From an uncultured Collinsella sp. (GTDB lineage: Bacteria > Actinomycetota > Coriobacteriia > Coriobacteriales > Coriobacteriaceae): DNA of 64,000 nucleotides. Made by a program: the position numbers and the translations under genes. Positions 29,910 through 39,346 of the stretch are shown piece by piece. Where the stretch lies: positions 62,001-126,000 of the forward strand of contig CANRSF010000002.1 in NCBI GenBank assembly GCA_947642445.1, given 5' to 3'. The stretch's first letter is position 1. Each line of letters starts with the position of its first letter. The notes under the pieces were generated by a model. The model searched no databases. It saw nothing but the letters and a program-made list of their open reading frames with translations, and was not told where the DNA came from.

Positions 29910-30704
29910 TTAAGCCTCCTCGGTCTTGCTCAGTCCACCAAACCTACGGTCACGGCCCTGATAGGCCAAAATGGCGTCGACAAGGCCCCAACGATCAAAG
30001 TCGGGCCAATAGGTATCGGTGACGTAGAATTCGGAATAAGCCACCTGCCACAGCAGATAGTTCGAAAGGCGCAGCTCACCAGAAGTGCGAATCACAAGCT
30101 CAGGATCGGGAAGGCCGGCGGTATAGAGGTGGGAAGCCACCATGTCGTCATCAATTGCGGCAGGATCGATCTTGCCGGCGGCAGTGTCGAGTGCGATTTG
30201 ACGGACAGCGCGGGTAATCTCGGCACGCGCGCCGTAGTTGACGGCAAGCGCCAGCGTCATACCGGTGTGATCGGCGCACTCGGCAAGACCGCGTTCAAAA
30301 ACGTCGCGGGTCTTCTTGGGCAGCGCGGAAATGTCACCCAAAAAGACAACGCGCACATTTTCGCGCTTCAGAAGCGGCAGCTCGTCGATAAACGTCTTGG
30401 CAAACAGATGCATCAAGACGTTTACCTCATGCTGCGGACGGTTCCAGTTTTCGGTAGAAAACGCATAGGCAGAAAGCACGTCGACGCCCAGGCGCACGCA
30501 GGCGGTAATGATCTCGCGAAGGGAGACGATACCCGCCTTGTGGCCCTCAGTGCGCGCAAGACCGCGCGACGTGGCCCAACGACCGTTGCCGTCCATGATG
30601 CACGAGATATGGTGCGGAATGTTATTGAGGTCAAGGTCGGAAAAACCGACGCCCGCAGGGGCGTCGGCAAAGTACTCGACCAGTTTATGCTCGTCGTATT
30701 GCAC
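29910..30704 (-). CDS. uppS: Isoprenyl transferase (undecaprenyl diphosphate synthase)
   Basis: HISCIMDGNGRWATSRGLARTEGHKAG, AYAFSTENWNRP, ELVIRTSGELRLSNYLLWQ. Confidence 0.96.
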   Translation of the reverse strand: MQYDEHKLVEYFADAPAGVGFSDLDLNNIPHHISCIMDGNGRWATSRGLARTEGHKAGIVSLREIITACVRLGVDVLSAYAFSTENWNRPQHEVNVLMHLFAKTFIDELPLLKRENVRVVFLGDISALPKKTRDVFERGLAECADHTGMTLALAVNYGARAEITRAVRQIALDTAAGKIDPAAIDDDMVASHLYTAGLPDPELVIRTSGELRLSNYLLWQVAYSEFYVTDTYWPDFDRWGLVDAILAYQGRDRRFGGLSKTEEA

Positions 30705-30705
30705 C

Positions 30706-31242
30706 TTAGATCTCCATGACCTCGGCTTCTTTTTCCTTCAGAAGCTCCTCGACCTTGGCGACATACTCATCGGTGTGCTTCTGGACCTTGGCCTGCTCGC
30801 GACGGACATCGTCCTCGGTGAGCTCCTCATCGCGCTCGAGCTTGTTGTTAAAGTCGCGACGGATGTTACGGATAGACACCTTGGCCTGCTCGGCGTACTC
30901 GCGGCACTCCTTGACGAGCTCGCGACGGCGCTCCTCAGTGGGAGCCGGGAACGGAAGACGAACGACGGTGCCATCGGAGTTGGGGGTAATACCCAGATCG
31001 GAAGCGCCGATGGCCTTGACGATAGCATTGATGAGCGCCTTGTCCCACGGCTCGATGAGCAGCATGTGGGCCTCGGGGGTCTTGACGGCGGCAACCTGCG
31101 TGACCGGCGTGGGAACACCGTAATAATCGACGGTGATGTCGGACAGAATGTTGGCATTGGCGCGGCCGGTACGAACCTTGGAGAAGTTATGCTTGAGGGA
31201 CTCGAGCGACTTGTCCATATGGGCGGTGATGTTCTCTGCCAT
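30706..31242 (-). CDS. frr: Ribosome recycling factor
   Basis: MDKSLESLKHNFSKVRTGRANANILSDITVDYYGVPTPV. Confidence 0.96.
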   Translation of the reverse strand: MAENITAHMDKSLESLKHNFSKVRTGRANANILSDITVDYYGVPTPVTQVAAVKTPEAHMLLIEPWDKALINAIVKAIGASDLGITPNSDGTVVRLPFPAPTEERRRELVKECREYAEQAKVSIRNIRRDFNNKLERDEELTEDDVRREQAKVQKHTDEYVAKVEELLKEKEAEVMEI

Positions 31243-31244
31243 GC

Positions 31245-31967
31245 TTAATCCTCCTGATAGACGAGCGTGCCGACGGGCTCACCCGCGAGCGCGCGCTTGA
31301 CGGTGTCCTCGCCATCGATGTTGAGGACCAAAATAGGCATACGGTTATCCTGGCACAGAGCCGTAGCCGTGGAATCCATAACCTGCAGGCCGCGAACGAG
31401 AACCTCGTGATAGGTAATCTTGTCAAAACGGACGGCATCGGCGCACTTGACGGGATCCTTGTCGTAGATGCCGTCAACCTTGGTGGCTTTAATCAGAATC
31501 TCGGCGCCGATCTCGCACGCACGAAGAGCCGCGGCGGTGTCGGTCGTAAAGTACGGATTACCCGAACCGGCGGCAAAAATAACAACGTTGCCCTTGGAAA
31601 GGTGGTTGATAGCGCGACGGCGAATATAGGGCTCGCAGATCTCGTTCATCTGGATAGCGCTCATCACGCGGCAGGGAACATCGTTATGCTCGAAGGCATC
31701 CTGCAGGGCGAGCGCGTTCATAACGGTTGCCAGCATGCCCATGTAGTCGGCCTGAGCACGCTCCATGCCACCGGCAGCGCCTGCCATGCCGCGGAAAATA
31801 TTGCCGCCGCCGACAACGACGCCGACCTCATGGCCAACGGCGAGCAGCTCCTTGACCTGCTTGGCAAGATGGTCGGTAACCTTGGGGTCAATGCCATATT
31901 GGCCGTCGCCCATCAGTGCTTCGCCGGAAAGCTTAAGAAGCACGCGTTTATATCGGATGTCGGACAA
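31245..31967 (-). CDS. pyrH: UMP kinase
   Basis: [35 protein letters not shown]. Confidence 0.97.
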   Translation of the reverse strand: MSDIRYKRVLLKLSGEALMGDGQYGIDPKVTDHLAKQVKELLAVGHEVGVVVGGGNIFRGMAGAAGGMERAQADYMGMLATVMNALALQDAFEHNDVPCRVMSAIQMNEICEPYIRRRAINHLSKGNVVIFAAGSGNPYFTTDTAAALRACEIGAEILIKATKVDGIYDKDPVKCADAVRFDKITYHEVLVRGLQVMDSTATALCQDNRMPILVLNIDGEDTVKRALAGEPVGTLVYQED

Positions 31968-32030
31968 AGCGATCCTCCTTTAATTAGACTCTCAATATGA
32001 TATCAAAGGCTCTGATAAGAGCCATGAAAA

Positions 32031-32061
32031 AGCAGGCTGTGAGTAAAACCCACAGCCTGCT
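32031..32061 (-). terminator. Terminator downstream of tsf
   Basis: agcaggctgtg-agtaaaacc-cacagcctgct with TTTTT on the minus strand. Confidence 0.85.
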
Positions 32062-32084
32062 CATTACCAGCTACAAGAGCTTAT

Positions 32085-32954
32085 TTACTCGCCACGGACC
32101 AGACGGTCAAAGGCAACGACGGTAATGGTGTCGCCGAGCTCCTTGGAGACCTGCTCAGCGTACTTCTTGATGGTGAGGGAGCTGTCCTTGATGAACTCCT
32201 GCTCGGTGAGCACGGACTGCTTGTAGAACTTCTCCAGACGGCCGACAGCCATCTTCTCCTGGATAGCCTCGGGCTTGCCGGACTCGGCAGCCTGAGCCAT
32301 GTAGATCTGCTTCTCGTGCTCGACGGTCTCGGTCGGGACCTGATCGCGGGTAGCGCAGATCGGGGCGACGGCGGCAACCTGAAGAGCAACGTCGTGAGCG
32401 AAGGTCTTGAAGGACTCAGCCTGAGCGGTCTCAGCCTTCTCGAAGGCAAACTCGACGAGGACGCCGATCTTACCACCCATGTGGATGTAAGAAGCGAGCG
32501 CGCCGTTCTCGGCCTTGCGGGCGGCGAAACGGGAGATCTTCATGTTCTCGCCCATGATGTGAATCATCTCGGTGAGCTCGGAGGAAACGGTCTCCTCGCC
32601 CATCGGCTTCTCGAGCAGAGCGTCGACGTCAGCAGGCTCGCTGGTAGCGACAACCTCGGCGACCTTGGAAGCAAAGCCGGTGAACTTGGCGTTGGAGCCA
32701 ACGAAGTCGGTCTCGCAGGAGAGCTCGAGCAGAGCGCCGGTCTTGCCATCCTCGGAGACGAACGCGGCGACAGCGCCCTCGTTGGTCTCACGGCCAGCCT
32801 TCTTGGCAGCCTTGGCAAGGCCGTTCTTACGCAGAACGTCGACAGCGGCGTCCATGTCGCCGTCAGCCTCGACGAGAGCCTTCTTGCACTCCATCATCGG
32901 GGAGTCGGTCATCTCGCGGAGCTGCTTGACCATAGCGGCGGTAATCTGGGCCAT
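32085..32954 (-). CDS. tsf: Elongation factor Ts
   Basis: MAQITAAMVKQLREMTDSPMMECKKALVEADGDMDAAVDVLR. Confidence 0.97.
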   Translation of the reverse strand: MAQITAAMVKQLREMTDSPMMECKKALVEADGDMDAAVDVLRKNGLAKAAKKAGRETNEGAVAAFVSEDGKTGALLELSCETDFVGSNAKFTGFASKVAEVVATSEPADVDALLEKPMGEETVSSELTEMIHIMGENMKISRFAARKAENGALASYIHMGGKIGVLVEFAFEKAETAQAESFKTFAHDVALQVAAVAPICATRDQVPTETVEHEKQIYMAQAAESGKPEAIQEKMAVGRLEKFYKQSVLTEQEFIKDSSLTIKKYAEQVSKELGDTITVVAFDRLVRGE

Positions 32955-32999
32955 TGTGGTTCCTTTCAAAGAGATGAAAAAGAATTAACTAAGACTGAT

Positions 33000-33728
33000 T
33001 TACTCGGCCTTGGGCTCAGCGGCCATCTCGGCCTCGGAGACCTGCTCCTTGCCGGAGCCAGCGAGGCAGGCGTCAGCCATGAGCTCGCACATAAGGGTGA
33101 CAGCGGAGATAGCGTCATCGTTGCAGGGGATGCCGTACTCGACCTCGTCGGGATCGGAGTTGGTGTCGATCAGAGCGACGACGGGGATGTTCAGGCGCTG
33201 GGCCTCCTTGATGGCGTTCTCCTCGCGCTTGGTGTCGATGACGAAGAGAGCCTGGGGCAGACCCTTCATGTCGCGGGCGCCACCGAGGTTGGTCTGGAGC
33301 TTGGTGAGCTCCTTGCCGAGAACAGCCTGCTCCTTCTTGGGGAGCACTGCCATGCGGCCGTCCTCGACCATGGCCTCGAGCTCCTCCATGCGGTTGATGC
33401 GGGAGCGGATGGTGACGAAGTTGGTCAGCATACCGCCGAGCCAACGCTGGTTGATGTAAGGCATGTTGGCGCGCTCAGCAGCGTTCTTGACGGCCTCCTG
33501 AGCCTGCTTCTTGGTGCCGACGAACAGCACGTTGCCGCCCTTGGCGACGTTCTTGACGAAGGTGTAGGCCTGGTCGGCGTCGAGGATGGTCTGCTTGAGG
33601 TCGAGGATGTAGATGCCGTTGCGCTCACCGAAGATGAACGGCTTCATCTTGGGGTTCCAGCGACGGGTCTGGTGACCGAAGTGGCAGCCGGCCTCGAGCA
33701 GGGTGCGGATATTAATCTTGGTAGCCAT
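33000..33728 (-). CDS. rpsB: 30S ribosomal protein S2
   Basis: [38 protein letters not shown]. Confidence 0.97.
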   Translation of the reverse strand: MATKINIRTLLEAGCHFGHQTRRWNPKMKPFIFGERNGIYILDLKQTILDADQAYTFVKNVAKGGNVLFVGTKKQAQEAVKNAAERANMPYINQRWLGGMLTNFVTIRSRINRMEELEAMVEDGRMAVLPKKEQAVLGKELTKLQTNLGGARDMKGLPQALFVIDTKREENAIKEAQRLNIPVVALIDTNSDPDEVEYGIPCNDDAISAVTLMCELMADACLAGSGKEQVSEAEMAAEPKAE

Positions 33729-33947
33729 GTTAAACCTCCTGTGGTTTGCCTCCGCGCGGGGTCATCCTCCAAAACCAACCCGGACATGTGCTACCAAAGC
33801 CCGGGCACCACGGTATGAAGTAGCCGCGCGTGCGTGATAAAAACATGTTGCCGTGAAGCAACCCGATGAATGATAGCAGGAATGCATCTTCCTGCCAACC
33901 CGCAATCAAAACCACACACCTGAGTGCGACGCGGGACGTCCCAGCCA

Positions 33948-34868
33948 CTATTCGCCGCGGGGATGGGCTTGAGCCACGGCACGTTTGAGCCGATCGGGCG
34001 TGAGATGCGTGTAGATTTGCGTCGTGGACAGGCTCGCATGACCCAGCAGCTCTTGAACCGAGCGCAGGTCCGCACCGCCCTCGAGCAAGTCGGTCGCAAA
34101 GGTATGGCGCATCGCATGCGGGGCGATGTCGGTCGGAATGCCGGCGAGCGTCGCCAGCGTATGGAACCGCCGCCGGAGCATGGCGGCGCTCATGCGATTG
34201 CCGCGCGCCGATATAAGCAGCGGATGCGGCCCGGTAGCGAGGTCGCGGCGCTTTGCCTGAGCGAGCAACTCCGGCCTCCCCTCCTCAATATAGAGGCGCG
34301 TCACCTCGAGCGCACGACGATACAGAGGGACGATACGTTCTTTGCTCCCCTTGCCCCAAAGGCGCAGCGTGCGTTCGGACCAAGCGATGGACTCCACATT
34401 GAGTGCTGCGAGCTCAGAGATACGAGCACCCGAGGCATAGAGCAGCTCGAGCATCGCCGCATCGCGCAGTCCCGCGGGCGTCGAGGTATCAGGCGTCTTG
34501 AGCAGCGCCTCGACCTGCTGGGTCGTAAGGACGCCCGGCAGGTCGCGCGGCAGCTTGGGTGATGCGATCGCCGAGACCGCATCACCCTCGACAATCCCCT
34601 CAGCAGCCATCCACCGATAGAGCGAGCGAATGGCAGACAGATGCGCCGCAAGCGTTCGGGGAGCCACCTGCTCACGCGAAAGCTCGGCAAGATAGCGACG
34701 AATGGTGCGCACGTCGGCAGCGAAAGCATCGATATCCTCACGCTCGCACCAGGCAGCAAAGCGCTCCAGCCGCGAGCCATAGGCCGTCACCGTGTTGGGA
34801 GAAAGACCCTCGACACGTGCGATGTAGGCGATAAACGAGTCGACGGTGTCGTACAGGTCAAAGGCTAT
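33948..34868 (-). CDS. xerC: Tyrosine recombinase XerC/D-like
   Basis: Catalytic HAMRHTFATDLLEGGADLRSVQELLGHASLSTTQIYTH. ORF track starts at GTG 34790, but the XerC N-terminal domain continues upstream to an ATA at 34868 preceded by GGAGG. Confidence 0.85.
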   Translation of the reverse strand: MAFDLYDTVDSFIAYIARVEGLSPNTVTAYGSRLERFAAWCEREDIDAFAADVRTIRRYLAELSREQVAPRTLAAHLSAIRSLYRWMAAEGIVEGDAVSAIASPKLPRDLPGVLTTQQVEALLKTPDTSTPAGLRDAAMLELLYASGARISELAALNVESIAWSERTLRLWGKGSKERIVPLYRRALEVTRLYIEEGRPELLAQAKRRDLATGPHPLLISARGNRMSAAMLRRRFHTLATLAGIPTDIAPHAMRHTFATDLLEGGADLRSVQELLGHASLSTTQIYTHLTPDRLKRAVAQAHPRGE

Positions 34869-36208
34869 GACCGGTCGCCTCCAAACAGATCGGGGCGAGT
34901 GGCCAGATAGGCATCAAGGGCCTCGAGCGCACGGTCCGCATAGGCCTGGTAGCGGTCGCGCTTGCTGCGGCGCTTACCATCCTCGAGTGGCGGCACCAGG
35001 CCAAAGTTGACATGCATGGGCTGGTAGCCCACGGTGGCAGGATCGGTCGCATAGCCCACGAGCGCGCCCAGGGCGCCCACGCGGGGCAACTCGACGCCCG
35101 CGGCGCCGATAGCCTCGGCATAGGTGTTGAGCGCGGCGAGCAGGCCCGTCGCCACGGCCTCCATGTACCCCTCGGTGCCGGTGATCTGACCGGCCAGGCG
35201 CACACCGGTACCGGGCACGGCAAAGGTGCCATCGAGCACGTGCGGGGCATCGACAAAGGTATTGCGGTGCATGACACCGTAGCGGAAGAACTCGGCGTTC
35301 TCCAGACCCGGCACCATATGGAAGACGCGCTTCTGCTCGCCAAAGGTCAGGTTGGTCTGGAAGCCCACCAGGTTATAGGCGGTCTTCTCCTTGTTCTCGG
35401 CACGCAGCTGAATCGCCGCCCAAGGGCGACGTCCGGTACGCGGGTCGGTGAGGCCGACGGGCTTCATGGCGCCAAAGCGAATGGCGTCCTTGCCGGTGCG
35501 CGCAACCTCCTCGGCAGGCTGGCATGCCTGGAACAGATCGCCGCCCTCAAAGTCCTTGAGCACCACGCGGTCGGCCGTGGTAAGTGCCTCGATAAAGGCC
35601 TCGTACTCCTCCTTGTTGAGCGGAGCGTTGAGATAGTCGCCGCTCCCCTGCTCCTCGTAGCGCGACTGCGAAAACAGCACGTCCATATCGAGCGTGGAGG
35701 CATCGACGATCGGCGCCGCGGCATCGAAGAACGCAAGGGCGTCGCCACCGACGAGCTTCATGACCTCTTCGCTCAGCGCCGGTGAACACAGCGGGCCCGC
35801 GGCAATGACCACGTGGCCCTCGGGAATCTGCGTGACCTCGCCGTGCACGACCTCGATATTGGGACGGGCGGCAACCTCGGCCTCGACAAGCTCGGAAAAC
35901 TTGACGCGGTCGACCGCCAAGGCGCCACCGGCGGGAACAGCCGCGCGATGGGCGCAATCGAGCAGGACTGAACCCATGCGCTCAAGCTCGGCCTTTAACA
36001 AGCCCGCCGCAGAGTCCGGACGGGTCGATTTAAACGAATTGGAACAGACGAGCTCTGCCAGGTGATCGGTATGGTGGGCCGGGGAGCTCACCTGGGGGCG
36101 CATCTCGCGCAGCTTTACGGCAAACCCGCGGTCTGCCAGCTGAATCGCGCACTCCGAACCCGCCAGACCGCCACCGATAACCGTCACCTGATCGAACTGC
36201 ATCTGCAA
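34865..36208 (-). CDS. trmFO: Methylenetetrahydrofolate--tRNA-(uracil-5-)-methyltransferase TrmFO
   Basis: VTVIGGGLAGSECAIQLADRGFAVKLREMRP, LAELVCSNSFKS, VMHRNTFVDAPHVL. Confidence 0.95.
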   Translation of the reverse strand: MQMQFDQVTVIGGGLAGSECAIQLADRGFAVKLREMRPQVSSPAHHTDHLAELVCSNSFKSTRPDSAAGLLKAELERMGSVLLDCAHRAAVPAGGALAVDRVKFSELVEAEVAARPNIEVVHGEVTQIPEGHVVIAAGPLCSPALSEEVMKLVGGDALAFFDAAAPIVDASTLDMDVLFSQSRYEEQGSGDYLNAPLNKEEYEAFIEALTTADRVVLKDFEGGDLFQACQPAEEVARTGKDAIRFGAMKPVGLTDPRTGRRPWAAIQLRAENKEKTAYNLVGFQTNLTFGEQKRVFHMVPGLENAEFFRYGVMHRNTFVDAPHVLDGTFAVPGTGVRLAGQITGTEGYMEAVATGLLAALNTYAEAIGAAGVELPRVGALGALVGYATDPATVGYQPMHVNFGLVPPLEDGKRRSKRDRYQAYADRALEALDAYLATRPDLFGGDRS

Positions 36209-36216
36209 ACACCTTT

Positions 36217-37152
36217 CTAATTGACACGTTTTCCATTGTGACCGAAGGGCGTCTGGGCGTGAAGGGCAAACTTGGAGGGCGCATACCTTCCATCCATCAT
36301 GCGCTCGATAAGGCCCTCGAGTTCAAGCGAACCCAAGAGTTTGAGTACGCCGACAGCATCGAGCGAGACGAGCGCCGCGATGTCGTCGACCTTGAGCGGA
36401 GAGGCGATGAGCGCATGCATCACGGTCTGCTGTGTTTGATCCAGGTCGGCAATGCCGGGAGCATCGGGGCGCGAGTAGCGCAGAGTGCCGTAGATGCGTG
36501 AGATAGCCATCTCGATAGATTCCTCGTCGATGATGCAGCAGGCACCGTTCGCAATGAGGTAATTCGTGCCACGCGACTCGGGCGATAGGATCGACCCCGG
36601 CACAGCGAGAAGTTCTCGCCCCAAATCCATAGCAGCCTCGGCTGTAGAAAACGTCCCGGAAGGCATACCCGCCTCGGATACAAAGAGGGCTTGCGACAGG
36701 GCCGCGATCACGCGATTGCGGCGCGGAAAGGCAAACTTGCGCGGACCCATGCCCCACGGGGAGATCGACACGACCGCGCCACCCGTATCGAGCGTGCGCA
36801 TAATAAGCCCCGCGCTCGAGCGCGGATAGACCACGTCGGCGCCCGTCCCCAGCACCACGACGTGTTTGCCGCCAGCGTTGACCGCAGCCCAACCCGAGGC
36901 CTGGTCACAACCGACCGCGCCGCCCGAAACTACCGTCACTCCCGCCTCGACCGCCACCTTTGCCGCAAGCTCTGCCACGGCAAGACCATACGGCGAGGCC
37001 TTGCGCGCGCCGATGATGGAGAGCGCGGGCGTCGAAAGCACCTCGGGGTTGCCGCGCACATAGAGCGTCTGGGGTACATCAGAAAGCTCCAAAACGGTCT
37101 CGGGATACAACGCATCACCTGGATGCAGCTCGTAGGTCCCCTCGGCCATCAT
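36217..37152 (-). CDS. dprA: DNA processing protein DprA
   Basis: SIIGARKASPYGLAVAELAAKVAVEAGVTVVSGGAVGCDQASGWAAV, FPRRNRVIAALS, C-terminal winged-helix-like region. Confidence 0.94.
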   Translation of the reverse strand: MMAEGTYELHPGDALYPETVLELSDVPQTLYVRGNPEVLSTPALSIIGARKASPYGLAVAELAAKVAVEAGVTVVSGGAVGCDQASGWAAVNAGGKHVVVLGTGADVVYPRSSAGLIMRTLDTGGAVVSISPWGMGPRKFAFPRRNRVIAALSQALFVSEAGMPSGTFSTAEAAMDLGRELLAVPGSILSPESRGTNYLIANGACCIIDEESIEMAISRIYGTLRYSRPDAPGIADLDQTQQTVMHALIASPLKVDDIAALVSLDAVGVLKLLGSLELEGLIERMMDGRYAPSKFALHAQTPFGHNGKRVN

Positions 37153-38672
37153 TGGTCCCTCCTTCCCTGGTACATCGCCGCCTCGAGCACGTGGTCCTGC
37201 GTCACTTGCTCGCCCTCGGCGACGTCGGCGATTGTACGCGCGATACGCACCAGTCGCACGATGCCGCGACCCGTGAGATGTGTGCGCTTCGACAGGCCGA
37301 GCACACACTTCTCTGCCGCATCATCGAGCTCAAAGGTCGAAACGACGCCGTCAATGGACCGTGTCTCGTCATCCTCGGCCTCGGCATCCGCATCGTCCAT
37401 ACGGGATTCGCGCCAAGCGCGAAAAGCGCGACCGCGCACAACGTAGTCACGTAACTCGGCAGACGACATACCCTCCGCACCCTCGATAATCACTTGGGGG
37501 TCGGGACGGGTCACATCGATCATCATGTCGATACGGTCGGCCAAAGGACCGCGCAGCTTTGCCCGATAGCGCTCCACCATCGATGCCGAGCAGCGGCATG
37601 CCACCTCGCGATCGCCCAAAAAGCCGCAGGGGCAGGGATTGCTCGCGGCCAGCAGCTGAAAGCGCGACGGGAAGGTAAAGGCCCCGTCGACGCGTACGAT
37701 CCTCACATAGCCGCGTTCGATGGGCTGACGCAGCGTCTGCAGCACACCCGTGGGAAACTCGGCAAGCTCGTCCAAAAAGAGCACGCCGCCATGAGCAAGG
37801 CTGATCTCACCCGGGTGCACCGGGCGCCCACCGCCGATAAGACCTGCGGTCGAAATACTGTGATGGGGACTGCGGAAGGGCCGGTGCCCTGCCAACAAGC
37901 CATCAATGTTCTCACCCAAAACCGAATGGATGCACAGCGCCTCCTGTTGATCCTCAACGGAAAGCTCGGGCAGGATGCCGGTCATACGACGCGCGAGCAT
38001 CGTCTTGCCCGATCCCGGGGACCCGATCATGAGCAAGCCGAGTTCTCCTGCCGCCGCAAGCGCCATGCCGCGCTTGGCGACCTCCTGCCCCAGTACGTCG
38101 GCATAGTCGAGCTCGGGCTCAAAGGTCGCCTCGAGCACTTCAGAATCCAAGTAGTGCCGCGCGGCATCGCCCATGCCATGGGCAAGCTGAGACAAATGAT
38201 CGATGAATCCACAATCCACGCCCGCGAGTGGCACATGCTGGTCTGACCTGCCGGCGATAAAAGACAGCCCCATGTCGCGAGCCAGCAGCTGAAACGCCAC
38301 CTCGCCCTTGACGGGAAGCACCGTACCGTCCAAGCCGAGCTCGCCGGCGATAAGGCAGCGATCGAGGTTGTCACGGGGAATCTGCCCATCGGCCGCCAGA
38401 ACCGCGATGGCGATGGGCAGATCAAAGCCGCTACCGGTCTTGCGAATATCGCCGGGCGCTAGGTTGACCGTAATGCCCGAGCGCGGGATCTCGAACCCGG
38501 CGGAGCGCATCGCGCAGCGAATACGACCGCGTGACTCCATCACCTCCATACTCGGAATGCCGAGCATCTGGATGCCCGGAACACCACCGGCAAGCGAGAC
38601 CTCGACCGTGACGTGAATCGCCTCGACGCCACGGATGCAGGCCGCGTGAACGGCAAACGTCTCGAACGCCAT
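37149..38672 (-). CDS. comM: YifB/ComM family Mg chelatase-like AAA ATPase
   Basis: VSLAGGVPGIQMLGIP, MIGSPGSGKTMLARRMTGILP, FRSPHHSISTAGLIGGG, HGGVLFLDELAEF. Confidence 0.95.
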   Translation of the reverse strand: MAFETFAVHAACIRGVEAIHVTVEVSLAGGVPGIQMLGIPSMEVMESRGRIRCAMRSAGFEIPRSGITVNLAPGDIRKTGSGFDLPIAIAVLAADGQIPRDNLDRCLIAGELGLDGTVLPVKGEVAFQLLARDMGLSFIAGRSDQHVPLAGVDCGFIDHLSQLAHGMGDAARHYLDSEVLEATFEPELDYADVLGQEVAKRGMALAAAGELGLLMIGSPGSGKTMLARRMTGILPELSVEDQQEALCIHSVLGENIDGLLAGHRPFRSPHHSISTAGLIGGGRPVHPGEISLAHGGVLFLDELAEFPTGVLQTLRQPIERGYVRIVRVDGAFTFPSRFQLLAASNPCPCGFLGDREVACRCSASMVERYRAKLRGPLADRIDMMIDVTRPDPQVIIEGAEGMSSAELRDYVVRGRAFRAWRESRMDDADAEAEDDETRSIDGVVSTFELDDAAEKCVLGLSKRTHLTGRGIVRLVRIARTIADVAEGEQVTQDHVLEAAMYQGRRDQ

Positions 38673-39157
38673 CACGACACCTGCCAATCGAACGCGTTGT
38701 ACTGGTGCTCGATCTCGGCGATATGCCCGCCGCGAATGGTGACACCCACGGCATCGAAGCGAATCGCCTTGAGCGGATAATGCTCCATGAGATAGCAACT
38801 TGCGATGCGGCGGTAGCGGCGTTGCTTTTGGGCGTCCACGGCCTCCTCGGGAAAGACCCGCGTGCTGCAATTCAGTGCAACGCGTCTGGTCTTGACCTCG
38901 GCCATCACCACGACATCGTCGAGCTCATCGAGCAGCACCAGATCGGCCTCGCCCTCGGTGCAACGATAACCCTGCTCCAGCAAGGTGTAGCCGCGCTCGT
39001 TAAAGTAGTCGATGGTGATCAGCTCGCCCAGCATGCCCAGCTCGCGGGGACTGAGTCCCTTGATAAACTCGGGCGTCATCGCCCCGCAGTCGAGCTCGCC
39101 GTTTTCCCAACGCTCCTTGAGCTGCTGCGTCTTGCTCTTTTTGCTTGCGGCACTCAT
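38672..39157 (-). CDS. yraN: YraN (UPF0102) family protein
   Basis: LGELITIDYFNERGYTLLEQGYRCTEGEADLVLLDELDDVVVMAEVKTR endonuclease-like fold motif; next to comM. Confidence 0.88.
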   Translation of the reverse strand: MSAASKKSKTQQLKERWENGELDCGAMTPEFIKGLSPRELGMLGELITIDYFNERGYTLLEQGYRCTEGEADLVLLDELDDVVVMAEVKTRRVALNCSTRVFPEEAVDAQKQRRYRRIASCYLMEHYPLKAIRFDAVGVTIRGGHIAEIEHQYNAFDWQVS

Positions 39158-39228
39158 GGGGTCTCCTTTCCCGCACGCTGCATTGCCCCGATGATGAGGG
39201 CACCTTTCATGCGGGTAAGTACCGGAAG

Positions 39229-39249
39229 CAAACCAAAAGCTGACCAAAT
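39229..39249 (-). promoter_or_regulatory. Candidate competence-operon motif copy 2
   Basis: Plus CAAACCAAAAGCTGACCAAAT (minus ATTTGGTCAGCTTTTGGTTTG), 72 bp upstream of yraN ATG. Confidence 0.6.
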
Positions 39250-39261
39250 GCCGTCAAAAAA

Positions 39262-39299
39262 CGGGCCGTACGCAGCAATGGTGTTGCATACGGCCCGCT
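39262..39299 (-). terminator. Terminator downstream of rnhB
   Basis: cgggccgta...tacggcccg stem with TTTTTT on the minus strand. Confidence 0.82.
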
Positions 39300-39346
39300 A
39301 CCAGCAGGTTTATAGAACCTTTAAGGTCCCCATCTCCACAATTGGC

